Assembly: GCA_020633555.1 (NCBI GenBank)
Contig: JACKDL010000001.1
Coordinates: forward strand, 248,001 to 312,000
Reading direction: 5' to 3'
Length of the DNA: 64,000 bases
DNA from: Myxococcales bacterium
Lineage (GTDB): Bacteria; Myxococcota_A; Bradymonadia; UBA7976; UBA1532
Shown piece by piece: positions 1 through 8,363 of the stretch. Numbering within the stretch: the stretch's first letter is position 1; every line of letters starts with the position of its first letter. The notes beneath the pieces were generated by a model, which did no database searches, was not told the origin of the DNA, and worked only from the letters and a program-made list of their open reading frames with translations. The position numbers were made by a program, and so were the translations under genes.

Positions 1-22
1 CTGGGGACGGCGGGAGGCCCCG

Positions 23-2122
23 GTGGACGGCGCTCGGGCCGTGGCCTGGACGTTGTACGGCGCGCTGGCGGCGGTGGTCGTGGTGCTGAGCACGCAGCAG
101 GCCACGATGCAGTTCGTGAAGCTGTTCCGCCGCCCCGTGTACCAGGGGTTGGGCGCCGGGTTGGTGGCCGCCGCCGTGGGCGCCGGGCTGGTGGCCCTGG
201 CGGGGCCGCTGGTGGGGCTGCTGGATCGAGCCGTGACGGCGCTGGGCCGGCGGTTGCCTGCCTGGGCCGATCCCCGCACGCGGCGCGGCGCGACCCTGTG
301 GGGGGCGCTTGCGCTGCTGCTCGGCGCCTACGGCGCGCCCTTGCTCATGAAGTCGCTGCACACGGTGGATCTGCGCCCCGCGCGCTTCGCCTTGCTGTGG
401 GCGGTGGCCCTGGTGGCCGCCCGAGCATGGGCCGCGCGCCGGGGATCGGGGCGCCTGGGCTGGGCGCTGGCCTTGGCGGTCACGGCGCTGGCGGGGGCGG
501 GCTTCGCGTGGTCGGCGCGGGCGCTGCACCACAGCCAGGCCCGCGGTGTGGCGCTGGAGCGCGACACGTTGCTGGCCGGCCCCGTGGCGGCGCGGCTGGC
601 GCGGCTGGGCGACGGCGACGGCGACGGCATGTCCCGCTGGTTCGGCGGTGCCGACTGCGACGACGGGGATCCCAAGGTGCGGCCCGGGGTGTACGACGCC
701 CCCGATGACGGCAAGGACCAGAACTGCAACGGCCAGGACCTGGTGCTGGCCGAGGATCCGCTGGCCCCGCCGCCGCGGCCCCCCGCGGGCGACCGCAAAG
801 ACTGGCACGTGGTGCTGGTGACCATCGACGCGCTGCGCGCCGACACCGCCGTCGCGCAGATGCCCAACCTGAACGCGCTGGCCGCCGAGAGCGTGAACTT
901 CACGAACGCCTACAGCCACGGCGCGGCCACCTACTGGTCGCTGCCCGCGCTGCTGCAGAGCACCATGCCCAGCCGGCTGCACATGGGCCGCGATCAGACC
1001 CCCGTGGGCAGCGAGCTGCTGCTCACCGAGGTGCTGCGGGACGCGGGCTGGCACACCGGGCTGTTCGCCAACGTCACCATCTTCTTCGTGCGCGGCCTGC
1101 GGCAGGGCACCTACACCGCCAACTACGACACCAGCGCCTACACGGTGCACGGGGCCAAGCCGGGCTCGGCCCACCTCACCGACGGCCTGCTGAAGCACGT
1201 GGACGACTTCCTGGGCGGCCGCCTGCAGCCCGCCCGCGACAAGCTGTTCGTGTGGGGGCACTACTACGACCCCCACGACCCCTACTTCGACGTGCCCGAG
1301 TTCCCCGCCGAGGACGGCAGCGACCGGGCGAAGTACGAGGCCATCGTCCGCTACACCGATCGGGAGGTGGGGCGGCTGGTGGCGGGCCTGAAGGCCAAGG
1401 GCGTGTGGGAGAAGACCCTGCTCATCGTCACCGCCGATCACGGCGACGAGTTCCTGGATCACGGCCACCGCTTCCACGGCGCCACCCTGTACGACGAGAT
1501 GGTGCGGGTGCCCCTGATCATGCACGTGCCCGGGGTGGGCGGCCGGCGCATCGACACGCCGGTGGGCCACATGGAGGTGGCGCCCACCGTGTGCGAGCTG
1601 TTGGGGATCCCCATCCCCGCCAGCTTCCTGGGCCGCAGCCGCGCGGGCGAGATCCTGGGCGGGCCGGCGGCCCAGCCGGAGCCGGTGTACTTCGAGGTCT
1701 TCCCCGACAGCAACTACGGGGGTCACCAGGTGGGGCTGCGGCTGGGCGATCTGAAGCTGATCACCCGCCTGCACAGCGACACCTTCGAGCTATACGACCT
1801 GGCGGCCGATCCCCAAGAGCGCGCCAACCGGGTGGACGACCACCCGCAGGCCGACGGGCTGAAGGCGACCCTGGCCCGGTACGTGGACCACCATCTGTAC
1901 TGGCTGGCCCAGGGCCGCACGGGCGCGGCGCCCCCCCCGGGGGCACCCGACAAGCCGGTGAAGCCGCCCACCCAGCGGCGATCGGCGCCGAAGCGGCCCA
2001 AGCGCCGCCCCCCGGTGGTCAGGGCGCCGGTGGCTCCGGCGCCGAACCCGGCGAGCGCGGCGCCGAGCGCCCCCCCGGCCGGCGGCCCGCCAGCAAGCGC
2101 GCCCGCCGGGGCAGGTGGCTGA
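23..2122 (+). CDS. Membrane-anchored sulfatase-like hydrolase (alkaline phosphatase superfamily) with MopE-type motif; 5' end may lie outside
   Basis: About 165 N-terminal residues form several membrane segments. A short DGDGDG/DCDDGD...DQNCNG stretch (about residues 197-238) matches the MopE-type metal-binding motif common in myxobacterial surface proteins. A sulfatase-type domain follows: VTIDALRAD (about 267-274) supplies the first metal Asp and TADHGDEFLDHG a later Asp-His pair. The region that normally carries the Cys/Ser-x-Pro-x-Arg formylglycine site reads WSLPAL (about 305-310), so the Arg is absent and Ser306 would be the nearest nucleophile. The substrate could be a sulfate, phosphate or phosphoglycerol ester. 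The C-terminal 70 residues are Pro/Ala/Lys/Arg-rich. The frame is open to the window edge, so GTG at 23 is only the first visible start. The 3' end overlaps the convergent RND gene by 104 bases. Confidence 0.8.
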   Translation: MDGARAVAWTLYGALAAVVVVLSTQQATMQFVKLFRRPVYQGLGAGLVAAAVGAGLVALAGPLVGLLDRAVTALGRRLPAWADPRTRRGATLWGALALLLGAYGAPLLMKSLHTVDLRPARFALLWAVALVAARAWAARRGSGRLGWALALAVTALAGAGFAWSARALHHSQARGVALERDTLLAGPVAARLARLGDGDGDGMSRWFGGADCDDGDPKVRPGVYDAPDDGKDQNCNGQDLVLAEDPLAPPPRPPAGDRKDWHVVLVTIDALRADTAVAQMPNLNALAAESVNFTNAYSHGAATYWSLPALLQSTMPSRLHMGRDQTPVGSELLLTEVLRDAGWHTGLFANVTIFFVRGLRQGTYTANYDTSAYTVHGAKPGSAHLTDGLLKHVDDFLGGRLQPARDKLFVWGHYYDPHDPYFDVPEFPAEDGSDRAKYEAIVRYTDREVGRLVAGLKAKGVWEKTLLIVTADHGDEFLDHGHRFHGATLYDEMVRVPLIMHVPGVGGRRIDTPVGHMEVAPTVCELLGIPIPASFLGRSRAGEILGGPAAQPEPVYFEVFPDSNYGGHQVGLRLGDLKLITRLHSDTFELYDLAADPQERANRVDDHPQADGLKATLARYVDHHLYWLAQGRTGAAPPPGAPDKPVKPPTQRRSAPKRPKRRPPVVRAPVAPAPNPASAAPSAPPAGGPPASAPAGAGG

Positions 2123-5100
2123 GGTCGTCCAGCAGGCTGTACATCAGCGGCACGGCGAACAGCGTCAGCCCCGTCCCCGTGAGCAGCCCCCCGATCACCA
2201 CCCGCCCCAGCGGGTAGTACTCGATGCCCAACAGCGCGGCGTGGCCCACGGCCATGGGCACCAGCCCGCCCACCGTGGTCAGCGCGGTCATCAGGATCGG
2301 CCGTACCCGCTGGCGCCCCCCCTCCACCAGGGCCACCGTGCGCGGCTCGCCCTCGGCCCGCCGCTGCTGCACCCGGTCGATGAGCACGATGCCGTTGTTG
2401 ACCACCACCCCCACCAGGATGATGCAGCCCACGATGGCCATGATGTCCAGCGGGGTGTCGGTGAGGTAGAGCGTCCAGACCACGCCGGCGAAGGCCAGCG
2501 GGATGGACAGCAGGATCGAGAAGGGCAGCAGGAAGCTCTCGAAGAGCACGCCCATGAGGAAGAACACCAGGGCGATGGCCAGACCCACGGCGAACAGCCC
2601 GCCGGACTCGTTCTCCTGGCGGCGTTGGAAGCGCTCGCCGAACTCCAGGGCATAGCCCGTGGGCAGGCGCCACTGGGCCAGGGCGGGCCGCAGGGTCTGG
2701 AACAGCGCCTCTTCGTCGCCGGTGATCTTCAACGCCACGCGGGCCTTGCGGTCGTCGCGCTCGATGCGGCCGTAGCCTGCCGCTGCCACCCGCCGGGTGA
2801 TCTGACCCAGGGGCGCCGCCGTGGCGTTCGAGTCGCCGGGGCGGTCGGGCCGCACCTCCAGGTGGTCCACCTGGGCCGCGTCAGCCCGCGCCTCGGGCGC
2901 CAGCTCCACGCGCATCTCGAGCTCGCCGTCGTCGCTCTGCCAGGCGCCCAGGCGGCGGCCGCGCAGGGTGTAGTCCAGGGTCCCGCCCACGGCCAGCGGG
3001 CTCACACCCACCCGATCGGCGGCGGCCCGGTCCACCTCGAAGCGCAGCTCGGTGCTCTCGTCGGGCTCCTCCAGGCCGGCGCCCTCCACCCCGGGCAGGC
3101 TGCGGGCGAAGGTTGCCAGCTCCTCGGCCAGCTCCTCGGCCACGGGCGTCTCGGGCCCGGCCACGTACACCGTCAGCCCCTCGGTGGCCGCGCCCCCGCC
3201 GCCGCCCCCCCAGCCGATGCGCACCCGGAAACCCGGGCGCTCGGGGATCAGCGCCTTGATGCGCTCGATGGCCACCGTGCGCTCCAGGGTGCGGTCATCC
3301 AGATCCACCATGAAGATCTGCAGGTGGACCTGTTGGGGCCCGTGGCCGCGCCGCGCCAGCACCGCGCGGATGTCCAGGGCCTCACGCTGGGCCGCCAGGC
3401 GGGCCTCACAGTCGCGGACCCAGGCGTCCAGCTCGTCGAAGGTGGCGTTGGCGGGGGCGTACAGCCGCACCCGGATCGCGTCCAGGCCGCCCTGCATCTG
3501 GTCCACCCGCTCGATGCGACCCACCGGCCACAGGGCGCTCAGCAGCGCCCCCAGGATGAGGAGGCCCGCGGCCAGGCGGTGGGTGAGCGCCCAGTGGAGT
3601 TGCCGGGCGTACAGGTCTTGCAGCCAGCCGAACAGGCGGCCGCTCCGGGCTGCCTTCACGGGCATGCGATCGGCGGCCGTGGGGATGAACACCAGCGCCA
3701 CGAACAGGCTGGCCAGCAGCGCGTAGCACACCGGGAAGCCGATGCGGCTGAGGTAGAAGGCGATGAAGGGGTTGTCGCCCAGCAGGATGAGCGGCAGGAA
3801 CACCACCAGCGTGGTCAGCGTGGCCAGGGTGATGGCCAGGGCCACCTCGCTGGCGCCCCCGATGGCGGCGGCCCGGCGGCCCTCGCCCAGGCTGCGCCGG
3901 CGGTCGATGTTCTCGAGCACGACGATGGCGTTGTCCACCACCATGCCCACCGAGAGCATGAGCCCCATCATGCTCATGACGTTCAGCGACTCGCCGCTGA
4001 AGTGCAGCACGATCACCGTCGAGAGCAGGCACAGCGGGATGGCCCCGGTGACCAGCAGGGTCATGCCCAGCGAGCGCAGAAACAGGAACAGCAGCACCAC
4101 CGCGATGAGCCCGCCGCCCAGGGCGGCGTCGCGGAGCTGCGCGATGGACCCCGCGATGTACTCGCCCTGGTCGAAGAAGCGATCGGCCCGGTAGCCGGCC
4201 AGCGCGGGGTCGCTGGCCATCAGCGCCTCGAGCCGCTCGGCCACCCGGCGGGTGGTGGCCACCGTGTTGGCCGTGGACTCCTTGAAGACCAGCAGGGTGG
4301 CCGCGGGCTGCCCGTCGATGCGGTGGATCTCGGGCGTGGGGTCCACCCCAAAACCCACCGTGGCCACGTCGCCCAGGGTGACGCCGGGCCCGATGGGCAG
4401 CGCCCGGACACCCTCCAGTGAGTCCAGCCGGCCCAGCGCGCGCACCAACACGCGACGCCCGCCGTCCTCCAGGGCGCCCACCGCCAGGCTGAAGTCGTCG
4501 CGCTGGAGCTGGCGCACCAGGGCGCGCCCGTCGATCCCGTGCACCCGCAGCCGCGCCGGGTCCAGCTCGATGCGCAGCGCCCGGTCCTTCAGGCCCCACA
4601 GCTCGATGCCGCTGACCCCCGGCAGCCGCTCCAGCGCCCGGGCCAGCCGGTCGTTGATGGTCCGGGCGGGATCCTTGGCGTCCGGAGACCAGCGCAGGCC
4701 CGCGATGAACACGGGATCGTCCGTGGGATCGTGCCGCCAGATGAAGCCCACCCGGCTGCCCTCGGGCAGGTCGGGCAGCGTGCGGTCGAGCCGGTCGCGG
4801 ATCTTGTCGTAGGCCGCGTCGGCGTCGACGTTGGCCTTCAGCTCCACCCGGAAGCTCACCCGGTCGGGCCGCACGTGGGTGCGCAGCCGCTCCAGGCCGG
4901 GCAGGGTGGCGAGCTGGTCCTCAAGCGGCTCGGCCACCGCCCGCTCGTGGTCCGCGGGCGCCGCGGGCAGGCAGGGCACGCTGATCCACATGAAGGGCGC
5001 GTTGAAGCCACTGGGCAGGAGCTGCAGCGGGATCTGCTGGCCGGCGATGGCGCCCACCACCAACAGAGCCGTCAGCGACATGGCCACAGTGATGGGCCGG

Positions 5101-5141
5101 CGCACGGCCAGCGCTGGCAGGCCCCGCCCCTGGGCGCTCAC
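2019..5141 (-). CDS. RND-family efflux transporter permease (AcrB/CzcA type)
   Basis: At 1040 residues it has the usual length of an RND inner-membrane pump. It has the duplicated plan: an N-terminal membrane segment (VRRPITVAMSL), a large periplasmic porter domain, a membrane bundle containing GMVVDNAIVVLENI, a second periplasmic domain, and a second bundle containing VGVVVNNGIVLIDRV. The Asp in VVDNA sits where the proton-relay Asp of transmembrane segment 4 is expected. It probably exports drugs, lipids or other envelope compounds by proton antiport. It starts with GTG and overlaps the stop of the TolC-like gene by four bases (GTGA). No periplasmic adaptor gene is present in the operon. 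The last 25 residues are Arg/Pro-rich and lie in the overlap with the sulfatase-like gene. Confidence 0.93.
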   Translation of the reverse strand: MSAQGRGLPALAVRRPITVAMSLTALLVVGAIAGQQIPLQLLPSGFNAPFMWISVPCLPAAPADHERAVAEPLEDQLATLPGLERLRTHVRPDRVSFRVELKANVDADAAYDKIRDRLDRTLPDLPEGSRVGFIWRHDPTDDPVFIAGLRWSPDAKDPARTINDRLARALERLPGVSGIELWGLKDRALRIELDPARLRVHGIDGRALVRQLQRDDFSLAVGALEDGGRRVLVRALGRLDSLEGVRALPIGPGVTLGDVATVGFGVDPTPEIHRIDGQPAATLLVFKESTANTVATTRRVAERLEALMASDPALAGYRADRFFDQGEYIAGSIAQLRDAALGGGLIAVVLLFLFLRSLGMTLLVTGAIPLCLLSTVIVLHFSGESLNVMSMMGLMLSVGMVVDNAIVVLENIDRRRSLGEGRRAAAIGGASEVALAITLATLTTLVVFLPLILLGDNPFIAFYLSRIGFPVCYALLASLFVALVFIPTAADRMPVKAARSGRLFGWLQDLYARQLHWALTHRLAAGLLILGALLSALWPVGRIERVDQMQGGLDAIRVRLYAPANATFDELDAWVRDCEARLAAQREALDIRAVLARRGHGPQQVHLQIFMVDLDDRTLERTVAIERIKALIPERPGFRVRIGWGGGGGGAATEGLTVYVAGPETPVAEELAEELATFARSLPGVEGAGLEEPDESTELRFEVDRAAADRVGVSPLAVGGTLDYTLRGRRLGAWQSDDGELEMRVELAPEARADAAQVDHLEVRPDRPGDSNATAAPLGQITRRVAAAGYGRIERDDRKARVALKITGDEEALFQTLRPALAQWRLPTGYALEFGERFQRRQENESGGLFAVGLAIALVFFLMGVLFESFLLPFSILLSIPLAFAGVVWTLYLTDTPLDIMAIVGCIILVGVVVNNGIVLIDRVQQRRAEGEPRTVALVEGGRQRVRPILMTALTTVGGLVPMAVGHAALLGIEYYPLGRVVIGGLLTGTGLTLFAVPLMYSLLDDLSHLPRRARLLAGRRPGGRSAPRSPGSAPEPPAP

Positions 5142-6628
5142 GGCGCCAGCCGCAGCCCGTGGCGGGCCAGCAGCCGCCCGGTCTGCCGGCGCAGGCTGGC
5201 CAGGGCCAGCAGCCGGTCGGCGGCGGCGCGCGCCACGGCGAGCTCGGCCTCGGCGGCGTCCTGCTGCACCTGCAGCACCGCCAGGTTGGTGCTGCGCCCC
5301 AGATCAAAGCGCTTGCGCTCGGCCTCCACGGTCTGGCGGGCCAGCTCCGCCACCTGCCGGGACAGGGCCTCGCTGGTCTCGGCGGACTGCACGCGCCGCC
5401 ACGCCGCGGCGGCGCCCCGCTGGATGGCCCGCGCCTGGCCCTCACGCTCCAGGGCCGCGCGTTCCACCGCCAGCCGCGTCTCGGCCAGCCGGCCTTCGGC
5501 CGCCCGGTTGGCGAAGGGGTACTGCAGAGCCAGGCTGGCGCCGTAGAAGTGGCTGCCGTTGTCGGGCAGGGCGGCGATGGCCGGGCCAAAGCCCTCGTCG
5601 TCAATGCCGGTCTGTGCGGCCACCAGGCTCAGGTCCAGGCGGGCGCGGGCGGCGTCCTCCAGCGGGATCAGCTCGGCCCGCTGCCGGGCGATGCGGGCGT
5701 CCAGGATCGCCAGCTCGGGGTGGCCCTGCGCGGCCTGCGTCGCCACGTCGTCGGCGTCGCCGTCGGCCCAGGGGCGGGCCTCGGGCAGGGCCGTGACGGC
5801 GTCCTCGGCCACCGGCCCCACGACCTCGGCCAGCTCGGCCCGCCGGTCGGTGAGCGCCTGCTCGGCCAGGTACACCGCGCGGGCGTTGCGGGCCACGGCC
5901 TGGGCCACCACGGGCAGCTCGGCGGCGGCCAGCCGGCCGCCCTCGACCCGCAGCTTGCTCTCGTCGAGCTGGGCCTGCGCCAGGGCCAGGGCCTGCCGCC
6001 GGATCTGCAGCTCGGCGTGGGCGTAGGCCAGCTCCACGAAGGCCGCCGTCACCTGCTCGGCCAGGGCCTCGGCGGCTGCGGCCTGCTCGGCGCGCGCCAC
6101 CGCCCGGTCGCCCTGGGCCCGGGCCTCGGACACCTCGCCCACGGCCCGCCCGAACCCGCGCAGCAGGGGCTGGGTGAGCTGGAGCTGCAGCCGGCTCTCG
6201 TAGCACTGGTCGCTCGACACCCCGGGCACGCAGTTTCGAAACGGGTTGTCGGTGTCGGTGAGCGCCTGCTGCCAGCCCAGCCGCACCGAGGTGCCCCACA
6301 CCAGCGGCTGGGTGAGGGCCGCGTCCACGGTCAGCCGGGTGGTGTCCAGGGCCACCTGGGCGTTGCGGGCCTGGTCCCGGGCGGTGAAGCGGTCCGTCGA
6401 GGTGTCCAGCGACAGCTCGCCCACCAGGTCGAACCGCCCCAGCGCGGCTTGCTCGGCGGCCTGAGTCTCCTTCAGCCGCACCGCGCGAGCCCGCAGTCCG
6501 GGATCGCGCTCCAGCGCACGGGCCAGGGCGTCCGTCAACGACAACGGCTCGGCCGCGGCCCGCCCGGGGATCCCCAGACAGAGCACCAGGGCGAGCCAGC
6601 CCGGTTTCCAGCGCCTTGGCCCGCTCAT
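5138..6628 (-). CDS. TolC-family outer membrane efflux protein
   Basis: 496 residues with a signal peptide ending near GRAAAEP. Then follow two long Ala/Glu/Gln/Arg-rich alpha-helical stretches and two amphipathic beta segments, the repeated layout of outer membrane efflux proteins (OEP family). The motif LSLTDALARALERDPGLRARAVRLKE soon after the signal is typical of the family start. It should form the trimeric outer-membrane duct for the RND pump encoded next. The ATG at 6628 lies one base after the stop of the SpoIID gene, and its own stop overlaps the RND start, so all three are likely cotranscribed and translationally coupled. Confidence 0.92.
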   Translation of the reverse strand: MSGPRRWKPGWLALVLCLGIPGRAAAEPLSLTDALARALERDPGLRARAVRLKETQAAEQAALGRFDLVGELSLDTSTDRFTARDQARNAQVALDTTRLTVDAALTQPLVWGTSVRLGWQQALTDTDNPFRNCVPGVSSDQCYESRLQLQLTQPLLRGFGRAVGEVSEARAQGDRAVARAEQAAAAEALAEQVTAAFVELAYAHAELQIRRQALALAQAQLDESKLRVEGGRLAAAELPVVAQAVARNARAVYLAEQALTDRRAELAEVVGPVAEDAVTALPEARPWADGDADDVATQAAQGHPELAILDARIARQRAELIPLEDAARARLDLSLVAAQTGIDDEGFGPAIAALPDNGSHFYGASLALQYPFANRAAEGRLAETRLAVERAALEREGQARAIQRGAAAAWRRVQSAETSEALSRQVAELARQTVEAERKRFDLGRSTNLAVLQVQQDAAEAELAVARAAADRLLALASLRRQTGRLLARHGLRLAP

Positions 6629-6629
6629 C

Positions 6630-8252
6630 TCACCACGCCCTGCGCAGCCGGCTGCCCGGGTAGTAATGGCTCAGGATCTGATCCACGGTACGGCCCGCGT
6701 CGGCCTGGGCGATGGCGCCATGCTGGCACATGCCCACCCCGTGCCCGAAGCCACCCCCCTGGAAGACCCAGCGGGCAGGCTCGCCGTCGGGGGCGCCGCC
6801 CTCGCGCTGCACCACCCACAGCCCGCTGCGCAGACGCCCCAGCAGCTTGCGGTTGTTGTAGGCCCCCTCGACCACCAGCGTGCCCTTGGGTCCGGTGTAC
6901 TCCACTGCCAACGCCCGCCCGGAGACGCCGCGCCGGGTGGCGCGGATGCCCGTCACCGGCCCGATGGGCTTGCGGGCGTTGATGGCCTGGCTCACGTCGG
7001 CGCCCTTCAGCCGCTTCGTCCAGCGAAACAACCCCGTCTTGAAGCCGCACCAGCTCTTGGGGGTGCTCGCGATGAAGGCCGCCGGATCGGCGATGGGCGT
7101 TGCCTCGCCCCCGTCACGATCGAACCGACCTCCCAGGCCGGGCTTCGGGCTGCCGCCCCAGTAGGAGTGGAAGGCCTCGGAGTGGCCGCCGCAGGCGCTG
7201 GAGTACACCGTGTCGATGAGCCCGTGCTCGTGGAACAGCAGCCGCCCGCGGGTCTCGCGCACCGCCTGATCGGTCTTGGGGTGGCGCTTCGTGTCGCCGC
7301 TGTAGACCTGGCAGTGGGTCTCGGCGCACAGCAGGTAGGGATCGGCGCGGTGGCGGGTGCCCACCTTCGCCAGGAGCTGGCCCCGCGCGGCCACCGCCTG
7401 TGCCTTCAGCGCCTCGAGCGGCGCGCTGACGTACAGCTCGCTGGGTACCACGCCTGCCAGCAGGCGCTCGGCGCTCAGCACGTTCACGGCGGCCAGCTTG
7501 CCGTCGTTGCCCACGGCCACGTACAGGTCGCCCTGGTAGCGCCGGGTCTGGCGGCCGCGCTTGGGCGTGCCGTGGCCCCACTCCATGTCGGGCAGCTCGA
7601 TGGGCGTGTCGTCCTCGGGGCTGATCCACAGCAGGTCCCGGGCTCGCAGCTCCACCTGGGTCTTGCGCTCCCGGGCGATGATCCAGCCCCCGGGCCGCTC
7701 GAGCGACTCGTCCACCACCTCGCCCAGCACGCCGGGCAGCGCGGCGGCCTGGGCCTCGGCCGCGGCCTGGGTGGGCTGCGGGGCGATGGCCAGGGTGAGC
7801 TGCCGGGTGTCCAGGGTCTCGCCGGCCAGCCCGATGAGGGCCCCCGACTCGAAGAAGGTCACCGTGTGGCCCTGCGCCTGCCAGTGGGCGCGGCGGGCGG
7901 CGGCCTGGGCCAGATCGCCCGCGGCCAGGCGCTCGGCCACCACCCACCACTGCACCTTGCCCGGCCGCCCGTCCCGCAAGGTGATGGTCCAGTCCGAGCC
8001 CTTGGGGGGCACCAGTCGGCTGCCGTCGTCGGCGCCGGGCAGCAGCGTCAGGCTGCCGGTGGTGCGCAGCCGCAGCTCGTCCTGGCCCTCGGTGACCCGC
8101 ACGCTCACGAGCGGCTCGCCCTTGCGGTCGAAGGTCACCTGGTTGCTGTACAGCACGGCCAGCCGGTCCTTGCGCGACAGCTCCCGCGCAGGGGCCAGGG
8201 TGGGCACCACCAGCGCCAGCGCCAGCCAGAGACAGGGGAGGGGGGACCGCAC
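6630..8252 (-). CDS. SpoIID/LytB-domain protein (putative peptidoglycan glycan-strand lytic enzyme)
   Basis: 540 residues, starting at GTG 8252 with a signal peptide (RSPLPCLWLALALVVPTLA). The frame stays open far upstream but that part does not look coding. The C-terminal half carries the SpoIID signature: LLAGVVPSELYVSAPLEALK, AQAVAARGQLLAK, a CxxHCQVYSG segment, YSSACGGHSE, and near the end GHGVGMCQHGAIAQADAG followed by ILSHYYPGS. SpoIID proteins cleave glycan strands, usually after peptide side chains are removed; here that would occur in the periplasm. It is the first gene of an operon with tolC and RND genes, an unusual pairing that may link wall opening to assembly of the efflux duct (inference). 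The N-terminal 200 residues are not recognised. Confidence 0.88.
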   Translation of the reverse strand: MRSPLPCLWLALALVVPTLAPARELSRKDRLAVLYSNQVTFDRKGEPLVSVRVTEGQDELRLRTTGSLTLLPGADDGSRLVPPKGSDWTITLRDGRPGKVQWWVVAERLAAGDLAQAAARRAHWQAQGHTVTFFESGALIGLAGETLDTRQLTLAIAPQPTQAAAEAQAAALPGVLGEVVDESLERPGGWIIARERKTQVELRARDLLWISPEDDTPIELPDMEWGHGTPKRGRQTRRYQGDLYVAVGNDGKLAAVNVLSAERLLAGVVPSELYVSAPLEALKAQAVAARGQLLAKVGTRHRADPYLLCAETHCQVYSGDTKRHPKTDQAVRETRGRLLFHEHGLIDTVYSSACGGHSEAFHSYWGGSPKPGLGGRFDRDGGEATPIADPAAFIASTPKSWCGFKTGLFRWTKRLKGADVSQAINARKPIGPVTGIRATRRGVSGRALAVEYTGPKGTLVVEGAYNNRKLLGRLRSGLWVVQREGGAPDGEPARWVFQGGGFGHGVGMCQHGAIAQADAGRTVDQILSHYYPGSRLRRAW

Positions 8253-8363
8253 GGCGGCGGACGTTAGCACCCCTCGGGCCCCCCGCGCATCGAACTCGGC
8301 GCCCACCGGGAACCCTGGTACGCTCGCACGCCGACCTCGGCCCGCCCATCCCTGGAGTTGTCC

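Noticed and set aside
2115..4421. 768-residue reading frame opposite the RND gene
   Set aside because: Composition is Gln/His/Gly/Arg-rich antisense of a clearly coding gene; no domain or ribosome binding site.
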